A stretch of 63,954 nucleotides of DNA. Source: DASRHT01 sp035293765. GTDB taxonomy: Bacteria; Chloroflexota; Ktedonobacteria; Ktedonobacterales; Ktedonobacteraceae. Shown in pieces: positions 55,401 through 63,844 of this stretch. Below the pieces are notes generated by a model, which worked only from the letters and a program-made list of their open reading frames with translations, was not told the origin of the DNA and ran no database searches. Both the position numbers and the translations under genes were made by a program. Where the stretch lies: the NCBI GenBank assembly GCA_035293765.1, contig DATGMF010000005.1, positions 1 through 63,954 of the forward strand. The letters are read 5' to 3'. Each line of letters starts with the position of its first letter. Positions within the stretch are counted from its first letter, which is position 1.

Positions 55401-56786
55401 GCCCTCGTCGCCTTGCCGACAGCACAGCACACAAAGTCAGAAGAGAGCTTCTTCGCCGTTAACCTGCCTCGCCTCACCACGCATCTGATTGCAGGTTTGC
55501 TCGATAGCAGATCAGGCGATGGCACAAATACGCTGCTTGGCGGCTACGCCTATGCCCAGCAAGGTCAAGGCCTCGGCCTGCTTGACCCCTGGCGTCAGCC
55601 GGGCAAGACATTCCGTGAGACGGCATCGTTGCTGCACCAGCAATGTACTGCCTGCCAGCAAGAGAGTGGGCTGGATTATGCTGCCCAGAAGGTGTTAACG
55701 CTGCCCGATCTCGCCTCGCTCATAGACCTTCCACTTGATGATATAAACAAAAACAATGCTATCGTCTATGCGTTCGAACATGCCTTCCTGCATCACGAAC
55801 TGGAGAGATGCTTTGAGGTACTGAGAACCTGTGCGCTCTCGCCGCTGCTAACCGCACTCCAGGAGCACGCCATTGCCAGCCTGACGCTGATTCCCTGCGG
55901 CTGGCTGGCGGCCTTTCCCCTCACCACCGTGACGCTGGAGAATGGCCAGACAGTGGGTGATACCATACCTACCAGCACAGCGCCGAGCGCACGCTCAATT
56001 CAGCACGAAGACACCGCGCAGAGCCAACGCTCCAGTGTCTTCGCGCTTGGCGATCCTCGCCCAACTCGTCCCGATATGGAACTGAAATGGGGAGAGGCCG
56101 AGGCTCACGCGATAGCCAGGCTGGCCGAGTTGCTGGATTTCGGGCAGCGCTCGGCTAGCGTACATGATCAGGTGACGCATGCTAATCTCGTCAAAGCACT
56201 CGCAAATGGACTGGTAGTAGATATATCCTGTCATGGGGCATTTAATTACCAGGATTTTCGTCTCTCCTCTCTGCAACTGGCAAACATGGAGCACCTATAC
56301 CTGGGAGAATTGCTCAGTCACACGGTTGAATTACGTGGGTTGCGTCTCCTGATTCTATCGGCCTGCCAGACAGCCGTGTTGGACCTGAATGGAGCCGTCA
56401 ACGAAGTGCGCAGTCTGGCGTCTGGCGTACTGCAATGTGGAGCGCAGGGCATTCTGGCATCACTCTGGTCGGTCAACGAACTCGCCACCTATCTGCTGAT
56501 CGTCTACTTTGCCCGGCAGTGGCTCCCGCAGATGCAGCATACGCCACCGGCTGAAGCACTGGCAAAAGCTCAGCAGTGGCTACGGAAGGCGACCTGGCAA
56601 GAAATACAGCAGGAGATACAACAATGGGACACCAAACCTGTCATATCTGAGCTTGTAAGCAAGGATCGATACGAGCATGCGGGAGTGCTGTACGAGGTAA
56701 GCAAGAATATCAAAAAGCATGCTCCGGGCCTGCGTCCATTTGCCAGCCCTGTCCACTGGGCAGGTTTTCAAGTCACCGGGTGGTAA
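52482..56786 (+). CDS. TPR-CHAT caspase-like protease
   Basis: A 1434-residue protein. Residues about 1-250 are a helical module with LLLSDLAEQTLTERINRL; residues about 290-830 hold around ten long TPR-like repeats with a 50-residue period (EWAxVQxxLGxAYxxRxxG, then NLExAIxCYxxAL). Residues about 900-1434 include the CHAT domain (VFALGDPRPTRPDMELKWGE, VVDISCHGAFNY, LLILSACQTAVLDLNGAV, GILASLWSVNELAT), with the catalytic pair H1251 and C1295 intact. TPR-CHAT proteases cleave partner proteins upon activation, as in Craspase and gasdermin systems. The ATG at 52482 has AGGAGG. Last gene of the TIR/membrane/LON operon. The target is unknown; the two-helix protein and the LON protein are candidates. 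Confidence 0.9.
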   Translation: MSFSSLPSEKPQPPRVAVLKALNLFIERPVSAVLESKWDLLLSDLAEQTLTERINRLEASSGPGAAITLKFYRWFLCRARQQRIAVACEELRYLTDSDYRQSFIEFHEILLDHHTWRERRQVLEEHLELLNPELDRPLKIYAIMIEQNPDIFAALAGKKARSDLREAKRFGNDLHLLLTALREAREHGGTVESLRRACTNFFGGLALDAPPWFIKQEKQYLDLLHQHRIADRQKGQEQANTDLIQMLRKLIERSQEDTQVQPETLAELRIHLITRISQANLYEREQKDYEEIIQIQQEVLKIYTRERYPYCFALAQKRMGDAYIRFAKNGRRQNLEAAIRCYSSTIEIATKELSPVLWAETQIDLAHAYYDRMAGSRAKNIELSKEASEAALQVFTRQDFPDEWASAQHALANAYFSRIEGQKADNVECAMMHYHLALQEIKRDKDPHSWGTGHYSLGNCYIERIEGTRRHNIEQAITYFKLAEQALTDERFRLDWAMVQSGLGLAYVRRIEDVQLNNIELAISYFQYALEVFTPDATPKEWTAVQHNLGSAYWKRLEGARNENLEQAILCFEKAERVCPRQEDPFQWAMIQFSLGNAYSDRMEGDHQKNLLRAISCYQAAAQVWKLPTYPREWALTWHHLGSAYNKMRDREQAITCYKAALQHFTPEDHPYDWSGLQRNLAVAYQKRTVGNRRENLQQAITHLEAALTVQTRQHYPMEWAGVQEILGSIYREHPDKAHSENVQAAIARYEAALQVYRDNGDLSRQRSVLLRLGNTEAEREHWGAADIYFSEACDVEETLSLLSTGAMGRDLIRGEMADASTRSGYARMRLGQYAQAAAALERGQARDLAEGLSLHTDRPDKIQDPERRNRYDEAKKRWARASKVVNTSPDTTPSKQPPAKEAEQRQQRLQAIEVCRQADHDFKMIVQEILTVEGFDVLQQEKPDASTILKAAGQIGPQHALAYLAATPWGGFALVALPTAQHTKSEESFFAVNLPRLTTHLIAGLLDSRSGDGTNTLLGGYAYAQQGQGLGLLDPWRQPGKTFRETASLLHQQCTACQQESGLDYAAQKVLTLPDLASLIDLPLDDINKNNAIVYAFEHAFLHHELERCFEVLRTCALSPLLTALQEHAIASLTLIPCGWLAAFPLTTVTLENGQTVGDTIPTSTAPSARSIQHEDTAQSQRSSVFALGDPRPTRPDMELKWGEAEAHAIARLAELLDFGQRSASVHDQVTHANLVKALANGLVVDISCHGAFNYQDFRLSSLQLANMEHLYLGELLSHTVELRGLRLLILSACQTAVLDLNGAVNEVRSLASGVLQCGAQGILASLWSVNELATYLLIVYFARQWLPQMQHTPPAEALAKAQQWLRKATWQEIQQEIQQWDTKPVISELVSKDRYEHAGVLYEVSKNIKKHAPGLRPFASPVHWAGFQVTGW

Positions 56787-57245
56787 TATCTATCAGCAGT
56801 TTCACCGTTTCACAGGGCTATTTATGCACATTAACAAATTAATTCGCCAATGGCGGCCTTGTTTCTTACCGATTTTAATAGGTAATCTGCATAAATGAGG
56901 CTTGGTCATAAATAGGAGACGCCACTGGAGACTTGCCCTAGTGAGGCGCATCGCGGCATCGAAAATCTTCCTCTGGGTGAACCCTTGCAGCCTCAAACGT
57001 GTCGCCGGTTCGTTACCGAGAAAGCAGGCGCCACCGGCTTTCTTGCCCCGTGTCAGATCGTTGTCAAAAGAAAGAAATTGCTGCGCATAGATGCGGGACC
57101 GAACGATGAAGGAGTGTACCTGTTTACCTTGATCACACACGACAAACGAACCAGTTCGCTTGCTGGCGAACCAGTTCGTTTTCCAATGCAATTGAGAATC
57201 AACCTGTGTTGCCTCTCAAAGTTTGGATGCCGGACAACAGCCGTC
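56787..57245. other. Intergenic region with CGAACCAGTTCG repeats
   Basis: About 460 bp between the convergent CHAT and chitinase-like genes. No ORF shows a family pattern. CGAACCAGTTCG occurs twice, at 57147-57158 and 57167-57178 (20-bp period), each with CGAAC/GTTCG arms. No transposase remnant could be recognised. Confidence 0.5.
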
Positions 57246-58274
57246 CTAGATATCTTCATCCTCGCCAAATGGGTGAAAGAGCTTGAGGAAGGCAAAGGAA
57301 CGCTGGTTCAGGCCACTGCACGTATCCTGGTCAGAAGGATTGCCCGGACAGGTGCCGTTATCCCGTGAGACCTCCCAGAAGGATAAGAAACCCAGATGAT
57401 GATGCTGTGCGAAGGCAAGGACGAGATGCCCATCATGCTCTGTGAAGATTTCGCCAGGCGAATCGTTCTGACCTATCAGCAGCGTGACGCCAATCATTGA
57501 CCAGATTTGACGATCAGAACGGTCGGGGAAGATCTGCTGGAGTTGCTGGAAGAACCCGTTCACCGAGTTAATGGCTAGCTGCCCCATCATCGTCTCTGGT
57601 GGCCCAAAGTCAAATGGCATAATATTGACGATGGAGAACTTGACTCCTTCAGCCTTTGCGTTTCTCAGCAGCCCAAGACTGTCATCCAGCAATCCCGTTG
57701 TGGCGGCTGGCAGAGTAAATGAAATGATGAGATGGGGATTGGCTCTCTGCAAGGCGGCAAGGGCAATATTGCGGCGCGTGTAGGAGGGCACATCCCCCTG
57801 CGTTCCGCCTTCGATATCGAAATCGAGACGGCTGGCATGATAGGTGTCAATAACCCGCTGATATTGCGCCTGCAAGCTAAGCGGATCTTGACAGGTCAGC
57901 GCCAATTCCGTGCCCGCGGCTCCCCCAAAGGAAATGATCACATCCCCGCCAGCATCGCGGACCGCATCAATATCGCTGTTGAGATGAGGCAGCAGCCTGG
58001 CGGTCTGGTTAAAGGGGATCGAGCCTGCCCATTCGGCGTTGCAGGAACCGCCGCCGTTGGTAATGAACGCCAGCGTATAGAAATGTTGTCTGGTCTTGTT
58101 CAAAACCGACTGTAAAACCGTTCCGCTGATCGTCACATCCTGATAGGGGGCAAAGATCTGCCTGGCCTGGGCCGTGTGGGCAGTTGCACTGGGAATGTTG
58201 AACCCAAAGAAAACGCTGAAGAGAGCCAGGATACCGATAACCGGGAAAGCGAAGGGACGTAAAAATACTCTCAT
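57246..58274 (-). CDS. Secreted GH18-family chitinase-like protein
   Basis: A 342-residue protein with a signal peptide (residues 1-32, VIGILALFSVFFGF then SATAHT). The GH18 barrel is seen as YTLAFITNGGG, VIISFGGAAGTELAL (the SxGG strand) and RLDFDIEGG, the catalytic DxxDxDxE region with its last Asp-x-Glu intact; the first Asp is replaced by Ser. LIISFTLPAATTG and VNIMPFDFG follow as expected for a bacterial chitinase of the actinobacterial ChiC/D-like group, and the C-terminal barrel strand is LGFLSFWEVSRDNG. No carbohydrate-binding module is attached. It probably hydrolyses chitin or related glycans outside the cell. The ATG at 58274 has GGAAGGA upstream. Confidence 0.87.
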   Translation of the reverse strand: MRVFLRPFAFPVIGILALFSVFFGFNIPSATAHTAQARQIFAPYQDVTISGTVLQSVLNKTRQHFYTLAFITNGGGSCNAEWAGSIPFNQTARLLPHLNSDIDAVRDAGGDVIISFGGAAGTELALTCQDPLSLQAQYQRVIDTYHASRLDFDIEGGTQGDVPSYTRRNIALAALQRANPHLIISFTLPAATTGLLDDSLGLLRNAKAEGVKFSIVNIMPFDFGPPETMMGQLAINSVNGFFQQLQQIFPDRSDRQIWSMIGVTLLIGQNDSPGEIFTEHDGHLVLAFAQHHHLGFLSFWEVSRDNGTCPGNPSDQDTCSGLNQRSFAFLKLFHPFGEDEDI

Positions 58275-58955
58275 GCATGGTTCCTTCCTGTGCTGTATGA
58301 GGAAAATACGCTCAAAAGTCCTCTAATCCTTTTATTACGTCTTCTCTTCCTCCTCTCCTCTGATTGTCTGCATGCATGTTCACCTACTAGGAAGCAGGCA
58401 ATCTTACAAAAAACGCTTTATACTCCATATAAGTATATGCCCTAGCCTATATATTGTCAATACAACTAGACCACTAGACCGAGCAAATGCTGGTAATTGG
58501 CGGAGCATTTCGCCCGTGAAAAAGGGAGCGCGTGCTGAGCGTAACAATGCATTGTGGCGGGCTGGCAGTGAAAAGCTCGCGCGTCTGTATCCGGCATATT
58601 CTCTGCAGTGGTGGACAACACTCACCTCCTTCCGTTCAAAGAACCAGCAACACTCGCGCGGTCTCTCGACTCGTTTGCCCAACGCATTCGGGCCGGATCT
58701 CCTTCCCAAGAGGAAAACGGCGACCAGCACAGGCTGCCCCAGGTCTGAAAACACAGTAAACGGAGGGAAATAAGTGCAACGCAGATCATTAACGACATAG
58801 ATGGGTTACATGGGCATGTACAGACACATCTTCTGGCAACTACTAAAGAGATCAACAATGCGAGGAGCTCTGCTTTACGGCCATCGGGATAGATGAACCA
58901 CATCTTGCCACATACCAATAAGATTTCGCATGATGCAATGCGAGATTGTTGACAA
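58275..58955. other. Intergenic region with degraded coding-like stretch
   Basis: About 680 bp. The left part is AT-rich and probably contains the chitinase promoter. From about 58604 a plus-strand frame reads VDNTHLLPFKEPATLARSLD then SFAQRIRAG to a TGA near 58745, and the same frame continues after it as TQIINDIDGLHGHVQTHLLA to a TAG near 58893. It has the look of a decayed gene end, but I do not recognise the family. The region also sits where TPR coding of the truncated XRE-STAND gene would be expected. Confidence 0.35.
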
Positions 58956-60359
58956 TTAACAGCAAACTCCATCTGCTTCCTTCTTGCCTGATGCCTTTGG
59001 AGAGGCAGCAGAAGAGAGGCGGTTGATTGCGCTCATTATTCGCTCTATCCATCGTTGTCGCTCGTTTTGATCCATCATATCCTGTATCACCGTCTGTACG
59101 AGCCGATGCATGAAGAGTGTTCTGCTGTGAGGATTGCGGTACAATAAGGAGTGTTTACGCAGAACGATCAGGGCTTCGTCTAACAGCAACGCATCGCTCC
59201 CCACTGAGGCAAGAGGCTGTCCCATTTCTAAAGCTACCTCAGTAAGCAACTCCTCGGAAATGGCATCGACATCAAGCCATGTGCAAAGGCGCAGCAATTC
59301 ACCTGCGAGCGGATTCTCTTGTTCCACTCTCTCAAAGGCTCGCTCAAAGGTGGCGCTCACTGAGGAGGGATGTTCTGAAGCGAGATGACCGCGCCGATTG
59401 AGCAAACTGGCCCGCCATTGGCGATAGTGCTTCAGATAATCTGAGAAGCTGCAAGCAGCCTCTTCGAGATAAGCTCCTGCCTGATCTAATGCCAGGGGTA
59501 AGCCGCCAAGCAGTTGCGCAACGGCCCGCGCACCTTCCCAATCGGCGTCAGTTGCATCATCTAAAAGCGTGTCCGGTGCAATCAGCTTCGCACGTCGTAA
59601 AAGAAACAAGGCACTTTCATCCAGTGTCATGGTGTCCATGATAATACTTTGAGCATATACTCCGGTCATCTGAGTTTGTGTGGTCAAGAGTACACTGCCC
59701 ATCTCTGTTGGTATCACCTGGCTTATAGGCATAACCTCATCCACATCATCCACGATCAACAGCCAGCCACTATGCATGTGGAACCACTGGATGACCGCTT
59801 CTACCACTTTCCTTTGATTTTGTTCATCTTCTGCGACGAGTTTCAGGAAACGAGCCAGTTCTACCAGTTCTAGCTGGAACTCTTCACCATCTCTGGCATT
59901 GAGCCAGAACACGGCTGCATAGTCCTGGCGATGGCGATAGGCGTATTCGACCGCGAGCTGCGTCTTCCCAATGCCTCCCAATCCGCTGATAGCTACGACA
60001 TGATGCCAATCCGCAGCATTTTCGGCTCTCAGCCGATCATGTAAACGACTCAAAAGTTCCTCCCGACCTGTAAAGCAGGGATTACGGCGATAAGGAACCC
60101 GCCAGCGTCTGGCGAGTTCATCCTGCTTGTAAGAACTTGCTATATGAGGCGCGAGGCCCAGTTCTTCCGCACTCAACGCAAAAAGATCGCACAGCGCGGG
60201 ATGATACGCAGTAGTTGGCAGATGTAGCCCACGTTCCCAGCGACTGACAACCCGAAAGTCGGTTCCCAGCTTCTCTGCCACGTAGGCTTGCGACCACCCC
60301 CGCAGCTTGCGTTCCATTTTCAATATTTCTGCAAATGGTTTCTGATCTGCTTGCTTCAT
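58956..60359 (-). CDS. XRE-STAND protein lacking TPRs
   Basis: A 467-residue protein. Residues about 10-65 are an XRE HTH (KMERKLRGWSQAYVAEKLGT, DFRVVSRWERG). Residues about 95-400 are an NB-ARC ATPase (RNPCFTGREELLSRLHDRLR, Walker A SGLGGIGKTQLAVEYAYRHR, Walker B WLLIVDDVDEV, LLGGLPLALDQAGAYLEEA). It ends soon after with LSSAASPKASGKKEADGVCC, where its paralogue at 60591 continues into about 380 residues of TPR. So the sensor part appears lost and replaced by a short Ser/Lys tail. The ATG at 60359 is chosen over an upstream start because the HTH begins there. Whether it is functional is open; as an HTH-ATPase it could repress the divergent gene. Confidence 0.82.
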   Translation of the reverse strand: MKQADQKPFAEILKMERKLRGWSQAYVAEKLGTDFRVVSRWERGLHLPTTAYHPALCDLFALSAEELGLAPHIASSYKQDELARRWRVPYRRNPCFTGREELLSRLHDRLRAENAADWHHVVAISGLGGIGKTQLAVEYAYRHRQDYAAVFWLNARDGEEFQLELVELARFLKLVAEDEQNQRKVVEAVIQWFHMHSGWLLIVDDVDEVMPISQVIPTEMGSVLLTTQTQMTGVYAQSIIMDTMTLDESALFLLRRAKLIAPDTLLDDATDADWEGARAVAQLLGGLPLALDQAGAYLEEAACSFSDYLKHYRQWRASLLNRRGHLASEHPSSVSATFERAFERVEQENPLAGELLRLCTWLDVDAISEELLTEVALEMGQPLASVGSDALLLDEALIVLRKHSLLYRNPHSRTLFMHRLVQTVIQDMMDQNERQRWIERIMSAINRLSSAASPKASGKKEADGVCC

Positions 60360-60405
60360 GCTCTTCTCAGCAGAACTTTTTTGACACTGTTTTTGTATTC
60401 GTATC

Positions 60406-60429
60406 TGACAAATGGGAGCCGGTTTGTCA
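60406..60429. promoter_or_regulatory. Candidate operator between divergent XRE-STAND genes
   Basis: TGACAAA (60406-60412) and TTTGTCA (60423-60429) are perfect inverted arms separated by 10 bp. They lie in the shared promoter region of the two XRE-STAND paralogues, the usual place for autoregulatory XRE binding. Confidence 0.5.
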
Positions 60430-60590
60430 TACATCGATAGTATCTTATTGCTTCTGCCTCATGAAAGGTCATTTAGTATCACCCGGGTATCGTTTGGATA
60501 TCGTGCGATGTGAAAAAGCCAGAATGTATTCGTTTAAATTCTTATGGGAGGCTTCTCTCTTTTTCCTCGCTTGCTAGAAGGAGCAGCGGC

Positions 60591-63092
60591 ATGGTTGAAG
60601 CAACAACCAGACAGTGGAGTGTGTGCTTACGGAAGGAACGCATTCGGCACAACTGGCGACAGCAGGACCTGGCTGATCAGGTAGGAACCACCGTCCTCAC
60701 CGTTAAACGCTGGGAGCGGGGGCGTCAGATGCCCAGCAACTATTTTCGGCAGAAGCTCTGCGCCCTCTTTGGGAAGAGCGCCGAGGAATTCGGCTTCGTC
60801 CCAGAAGAGCTTCTTGCTGCTCAGAAAACAATCGTTGAGGCGTCAGGAGAGGAACAGGTCGTGTCTTCTGCTGAAGAAGCTGCGACCCCGTGGAACGTTC
60901 CTTTCCCGCGTCACCCCTTCTTTACCGGGCGTGAGGAGGCGTTAGCTCGTCTGCATACGTTGCTCACACAGCCGTCCTCGCCGGTTGCGCTCACTCACTC
61001 CTACGCCCTGCATGGCCTGGGCGGCATTGGGAAAACGCAGCTCGCGGTCGAATACGCCTATCGCCATCGTCAGGACTATGCAGCCGTGTTCTGGGTGCAG
61101 GCCGAGACGCGAGCAGCTCTGGTCTCCAGTTTTGTCGCGCTGGCTGATCTGCTCGCATTACCTGAGAAAATCGAAGAGGATCAGAACAAGCTGGTCGCAG
61201 CGGTTCTGCGCTGGCTCAATCGGCATAAAGGCTGGCTGCTTATTATTGATAATGTCGAGGACCTCGGCGTGCTCAAACCCTTCCTGCCAGCGACGGATCA
61301 GGGGGTATTGCTGCTCACAACGCGCTTACGCTCACTGGATCGTTTCGCACTCACCCTCGAACTTCCTCCCCTCTCAGAGGAGGAAGGTATGCAGTTGCTT
61401 CTGCGTCGAGTGAACGGTGCGTCTCCAACTGCTTCATCTGAGCTCCCTGGCGCCGAACTACTCACGGCGGTCAGGACCCTGGTCGCACTGATGGGCGGCT
61501 TGCCATTAGCACTTGATCAGGCAGGGGCATACATAGAGCGGACAGGGTGTCGCCTGGTCGAGTACTTGCAGATGTATCAGCAGGACCAACTGCACTTCCT
61601 CAATGATCGCTACCCCGCCTCCGATCATCCTCACTCGGTCGTCACCACGTTCCTCTTCTCGTTCCAACGACTGACGCAGGTCAATGCAGCCGCAGCCGAT
61701 CTCTTGCGTGTCTGCGCGTATCTTGCTCCCGACGCAATCCCCGAAGAACTCTTTCGACAGGGAGCGGCTGCTCTTGGTCCACGACTTGAGGAGGCTGTGA
61801 GCACTGCCGCTCACTTTAACCAGGTCCTGGGGGAAGCGTTCCACTATTCGTTGCTACACCGGCAGCCGGAGCATCAGACGTTTTCGCTGCACCGCTTAGT
61901 TCAGGTGGTCCTCAAAGCCAGCATGGACGAGACGACGGCACGCCTATGGGCGGGTCGTGCAGCAGCAGCGGTGGCTCACTGTGTAGCTCGTGAGGTCACC
62001 ATCCATACAGGAGAGCACGATAGTCGCTATGTGCTGCATGCCTATGCCCTCCTTGAGCAGATTCAGCAATTGAGCGAGTGGGAGCAGCCCGAGGTACTCG
62101 TTCCCCTCTGGTACTATCTTGGCTTAGTCGCCCAACAGTACGGGCAAACAACTCAGGCCAGGGATCTCTACCTAAAGGGATTGGAAATAGCGCGTCAGTG
62201 TGCTCACCCTCTGGAAGCAGCGCTGCTGGTCCACACAGGATATATGATCAGTGACCTGGGCGATGATCAGGAAGCCCTCAGGTATTATGAACAGGGGATT
62301 CAACGAGCCAGGCACCTGCGGGACGAGGCAACGCTCAGCTTCGCGTTACTGGTGCAAGGGGTAACGCAGGACAATCTGGGGCACTATCGAGAAGCGGAAA
62401 CGACATATCAGGAAGGACTCTCCATCGCCTTGCGCATGCAGGATTGGGCGACAGCGAGTGGCTTTATGAAGAATATAGGGGTACAGGTTGTGCGACGTGG
62501 GGATTACGAACGAGCGAGGGCGCTCTATGAGCAGGGGTTGGCGTATGCCCACAAGAGTCAACGGCTCCTCCTATGGTGTAGCCTGCTGATAAACCTGGGC
62601 ATGCTGGCTATCCACCAACAGCAATACGACCAGGCACTCACCTATTCGCTGGAGAGCCTGCACCTGGCTCGGCAGCTCCGCCAACGCTTTCTCATCGTTT
62701 CGGCATTACAGAATATGGGTATCATCTACCGCCTCCGTGGTCAATGGGACCAGGCACACTCCTACCTGGATGAGAGTTTGCAATTGGCACGCAAGTTACA
62801 AAACCGTTGGGTCATTGCCGAAACGCAGGGAGAATATGGATGGCTGCTGCTGGAGCAAAAGCGAGCCGATGAGGCCAGAGAGCTCTTTGAACAGATGTTA
62901 GCTGTAGCGCACCAGATTCAAGCCAAAGAGCTTATCGCCCGTGCGCTTTTGGGCTTAGCACACACAGCAGCTCAGCAATGCCGCTGGGAACATGCACGAT
63001 CTCTGGCTCAGGAAAGTCTGGAATATTTTACGCAACTTGGGGATGTCCATCGTGACCAGATCTCTGAGTGGCTGTGTATCTTACCGGTATAA
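60591..63092 (+). CDS. XRE-STAND-TPR protein
   Basis: An 833-residue protein. Residues about 8-65 are an XRE HTH (LRKERIRHNWRQQDLADQVG, TTVLTVKRWERGRQMP). Residues about 100-400 are an NB-ARC ATPase (RHPFFTGREEALARLHTLL, Walker A HGLGGIGKTQLAVEYAYRHR, Walker B WLLIIDNVEDL, LMGGLPLALDQAGAYIERTG). Residues about 500-825 are TPRs (LGHYREAETTYQEGLSIALR, MGIIYRLRGQWDQAHSYLDE). The segment from GIGKTQLAVEYAYRHRQDYA on matches the divergent paralogue residue for residue over more than 25 positions, so the pair arose by duplication. The ATG at 60591 has AGAAGGAG. Probable role: signal-responsive regulator or immune sensor; ligand unknown. Confidence 0.87.
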   Translation: MVEATTRQWSVCLRKERIRHNWRQQDLADQVGTTVLTVKRWERGRQMPSNYFRQKLCALFGKSAEEFGFVPEELLAAQKTIVEASGEEQVVSSAEEAATPWNVPFPRHPFFTGREEALARLHTLLTQPSSPVALTHSYALHGLGGIGKTQLAVEYAYRHRQDYAAVFWVQAETRAALVSSFVALADLLALPEKIEEDQNKLVAAVLRWLNRHKGWLLIIDNVEDLGVLKPFLPATDQGVLLLTTRLRSLDRFALTLELPPLSEEEGMQLLLRRVNGASPTASSELPGAELLTAVRTLVALMGGLPLALDQAGAYIERTGCRLVEYLQMYQQDQLHFLNDRYPASDHPHSVVTTFLFSFQRLTQVNAAAADLLRVCAYLAPDAIPEELFRQGAAALGPRLEEAVSTAAHFNQVLGEAFHYSLLHRQPEHQTFSLHRLVQVVLKASMDETTARLWAGRAAAAVAHCVAREVTIHTGEHDSRYVLHAYALLEQIQQLSEWEQPEVLVPLWYYLGLVAQQYGQTTQARDLYLKGLEIARQCAHPLEAALLVHTGYMISDLGDDQEALRYYEQGIQRARHLRDEATLSFALLVQGVTQDNLGHYREAETTYQEGLSIALRMQDWATASGFMKNIGVQVVRRGDYERARALYEQGLAYAHKSQRLLLWCSLLINLGMLAIHQQQYDQALTYSLESLHLARQLRQRFLIVSALQNMGIIYRLRGQWDQAHSYLDESLQLARKLQNRWVIAETQGEYGWLLLEQKRADEARELFEQMLAVAHQIQAKELIARALLGLAHTAAQQCRWEHARSLAQESLEYFTQLGDVHRDQISEWLCILPV

Positions 63093-63391
63093 GTCTGCCT
63101 GCTCACGCCACAGGCGCTCAGAGGGAGAGGGAGGTGCAGACGGTGGGCATCGCTCACCGTCTGCACCTCCCTCTCCAGAAACAGCTTGTTAGCGAGCTGT
63201 TTCTGGAGGAAAAAGATGACGTTTGCGCAGCCCTGTAACATGTTTTGCGGTGCGTGAACCTGTTTTTAACGGATTGGCGAGCATGTGACGAGTAATCTGA
63301 CGAGTTATCGCTGTTGTTGAAGAGCCGCCAATGAGAGATACTTCTGCTCTAAAGGTAATAGCTTTCTCTAGTATCTCTCTGGAGGTTTCAC
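63093..63391. repeat. Two tandem long hairpins between XRE-STAND-TPR and TIR-like genes
   Basis: The first has a 25-bp stem at 63124-63148 and 63152-63176 (arm GGAGAGGGAGGTGCAGACGG then TGGGC, one G-T pair, 3-nt loop). The second is CCAGAAACAGCT (63175-63186) with AGCTGTTTCTGG (63195-63206). They abut each other. The stems are far longer than needed for a terminator and there is no T-run, which points to a small non-autonomous element or an RNA structure. The remainder to 63391 shows no ORF and presumably holds the promoter of the TIR-like gene. Confidence 0.7.
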
Positions 63392-63826
63392 ATGGTTTCG
63401 CCGCGCGTATGGATGAGTTATGCTGCTGGAGACGCTTTCTCGCAGGAGGCAACGCTCATACAGCAGCTCATCAGCGACTTGCAACATGCGGGAGCCATTG
63501 TCGTAACGGATAATCCTGCTCTATCTGACGAGCAGTTTACGCCTTTTCTTCAGCAAGAACTTGCAACATGCGCATGGTTTCTGCTGGTGCAGACGCAGGA
63601 GATCACGCGCTCCTCTCGTGTGCAGCAAGCAATGGATATGGCTTTGCAGCAGGTCAAACATGGTCTATTGCGAGGGGTGCTGCGTATCATCTGTCCATCC
63701 TGGGATGTCTGGAATGAACCGGTGCAGTGGTCTGAAACGAAGTCGTACCTCTTTCAAGGGGATTACCCGCGCTTACGCGATAAAATACTGCTTGACCTTG
63801 ACCTGCTTCAGATCATTGATGTTTAG
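63392..63826 (+). CDS. TIR-like protein lacking the catalytic glutamate
   Basis: A 144-residue protein starting at ATG 63392 with GGAGG seven bases upstream. It follows the TIR pattern of Ktedonobacterial TIR proteins: VWMSYAAGDAFSQEATLIQQ, LISDLQHAGAIVVTDN, EQFTPFLQQELATCAWFLLV, then VQQAMDMALQQVKHG, and LRGVLRIICPSWDVW. In relatives the segment reads WVxxEVxxAL; here the glutamate position is alanine (QQAMDMAL), so NAD cleavage is unlikely. Relatives also have a C-terminal extension; this one ends after the TIR-like domain. It may be a scaffold, a decoy or a decaying gene. Confidence 0.7.
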   Translation: MVSPRVWMSYAAGDAFSQEATLIQQLISDLQHAGAIVVTDNPALSDEQFTPFLQQELATCAWFLLVQTQEITRSSRVQQAMDMALQQVKHGLLRGVLRIICPSWDVWNEPVQWSETKSYLFQGDYPRLRDKILLDLDLLQIIDV

Positions 63827-63844
63827 ACTTTCGCAAGCCAAAAA

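Noticed and set aside
56802..57191. 129-codon minus-strand frame downstream of the CHAT gene
   Set aside because: No ribosome-binding site, no recognisable family, and composition typical of chance frames; treated as intergenic.
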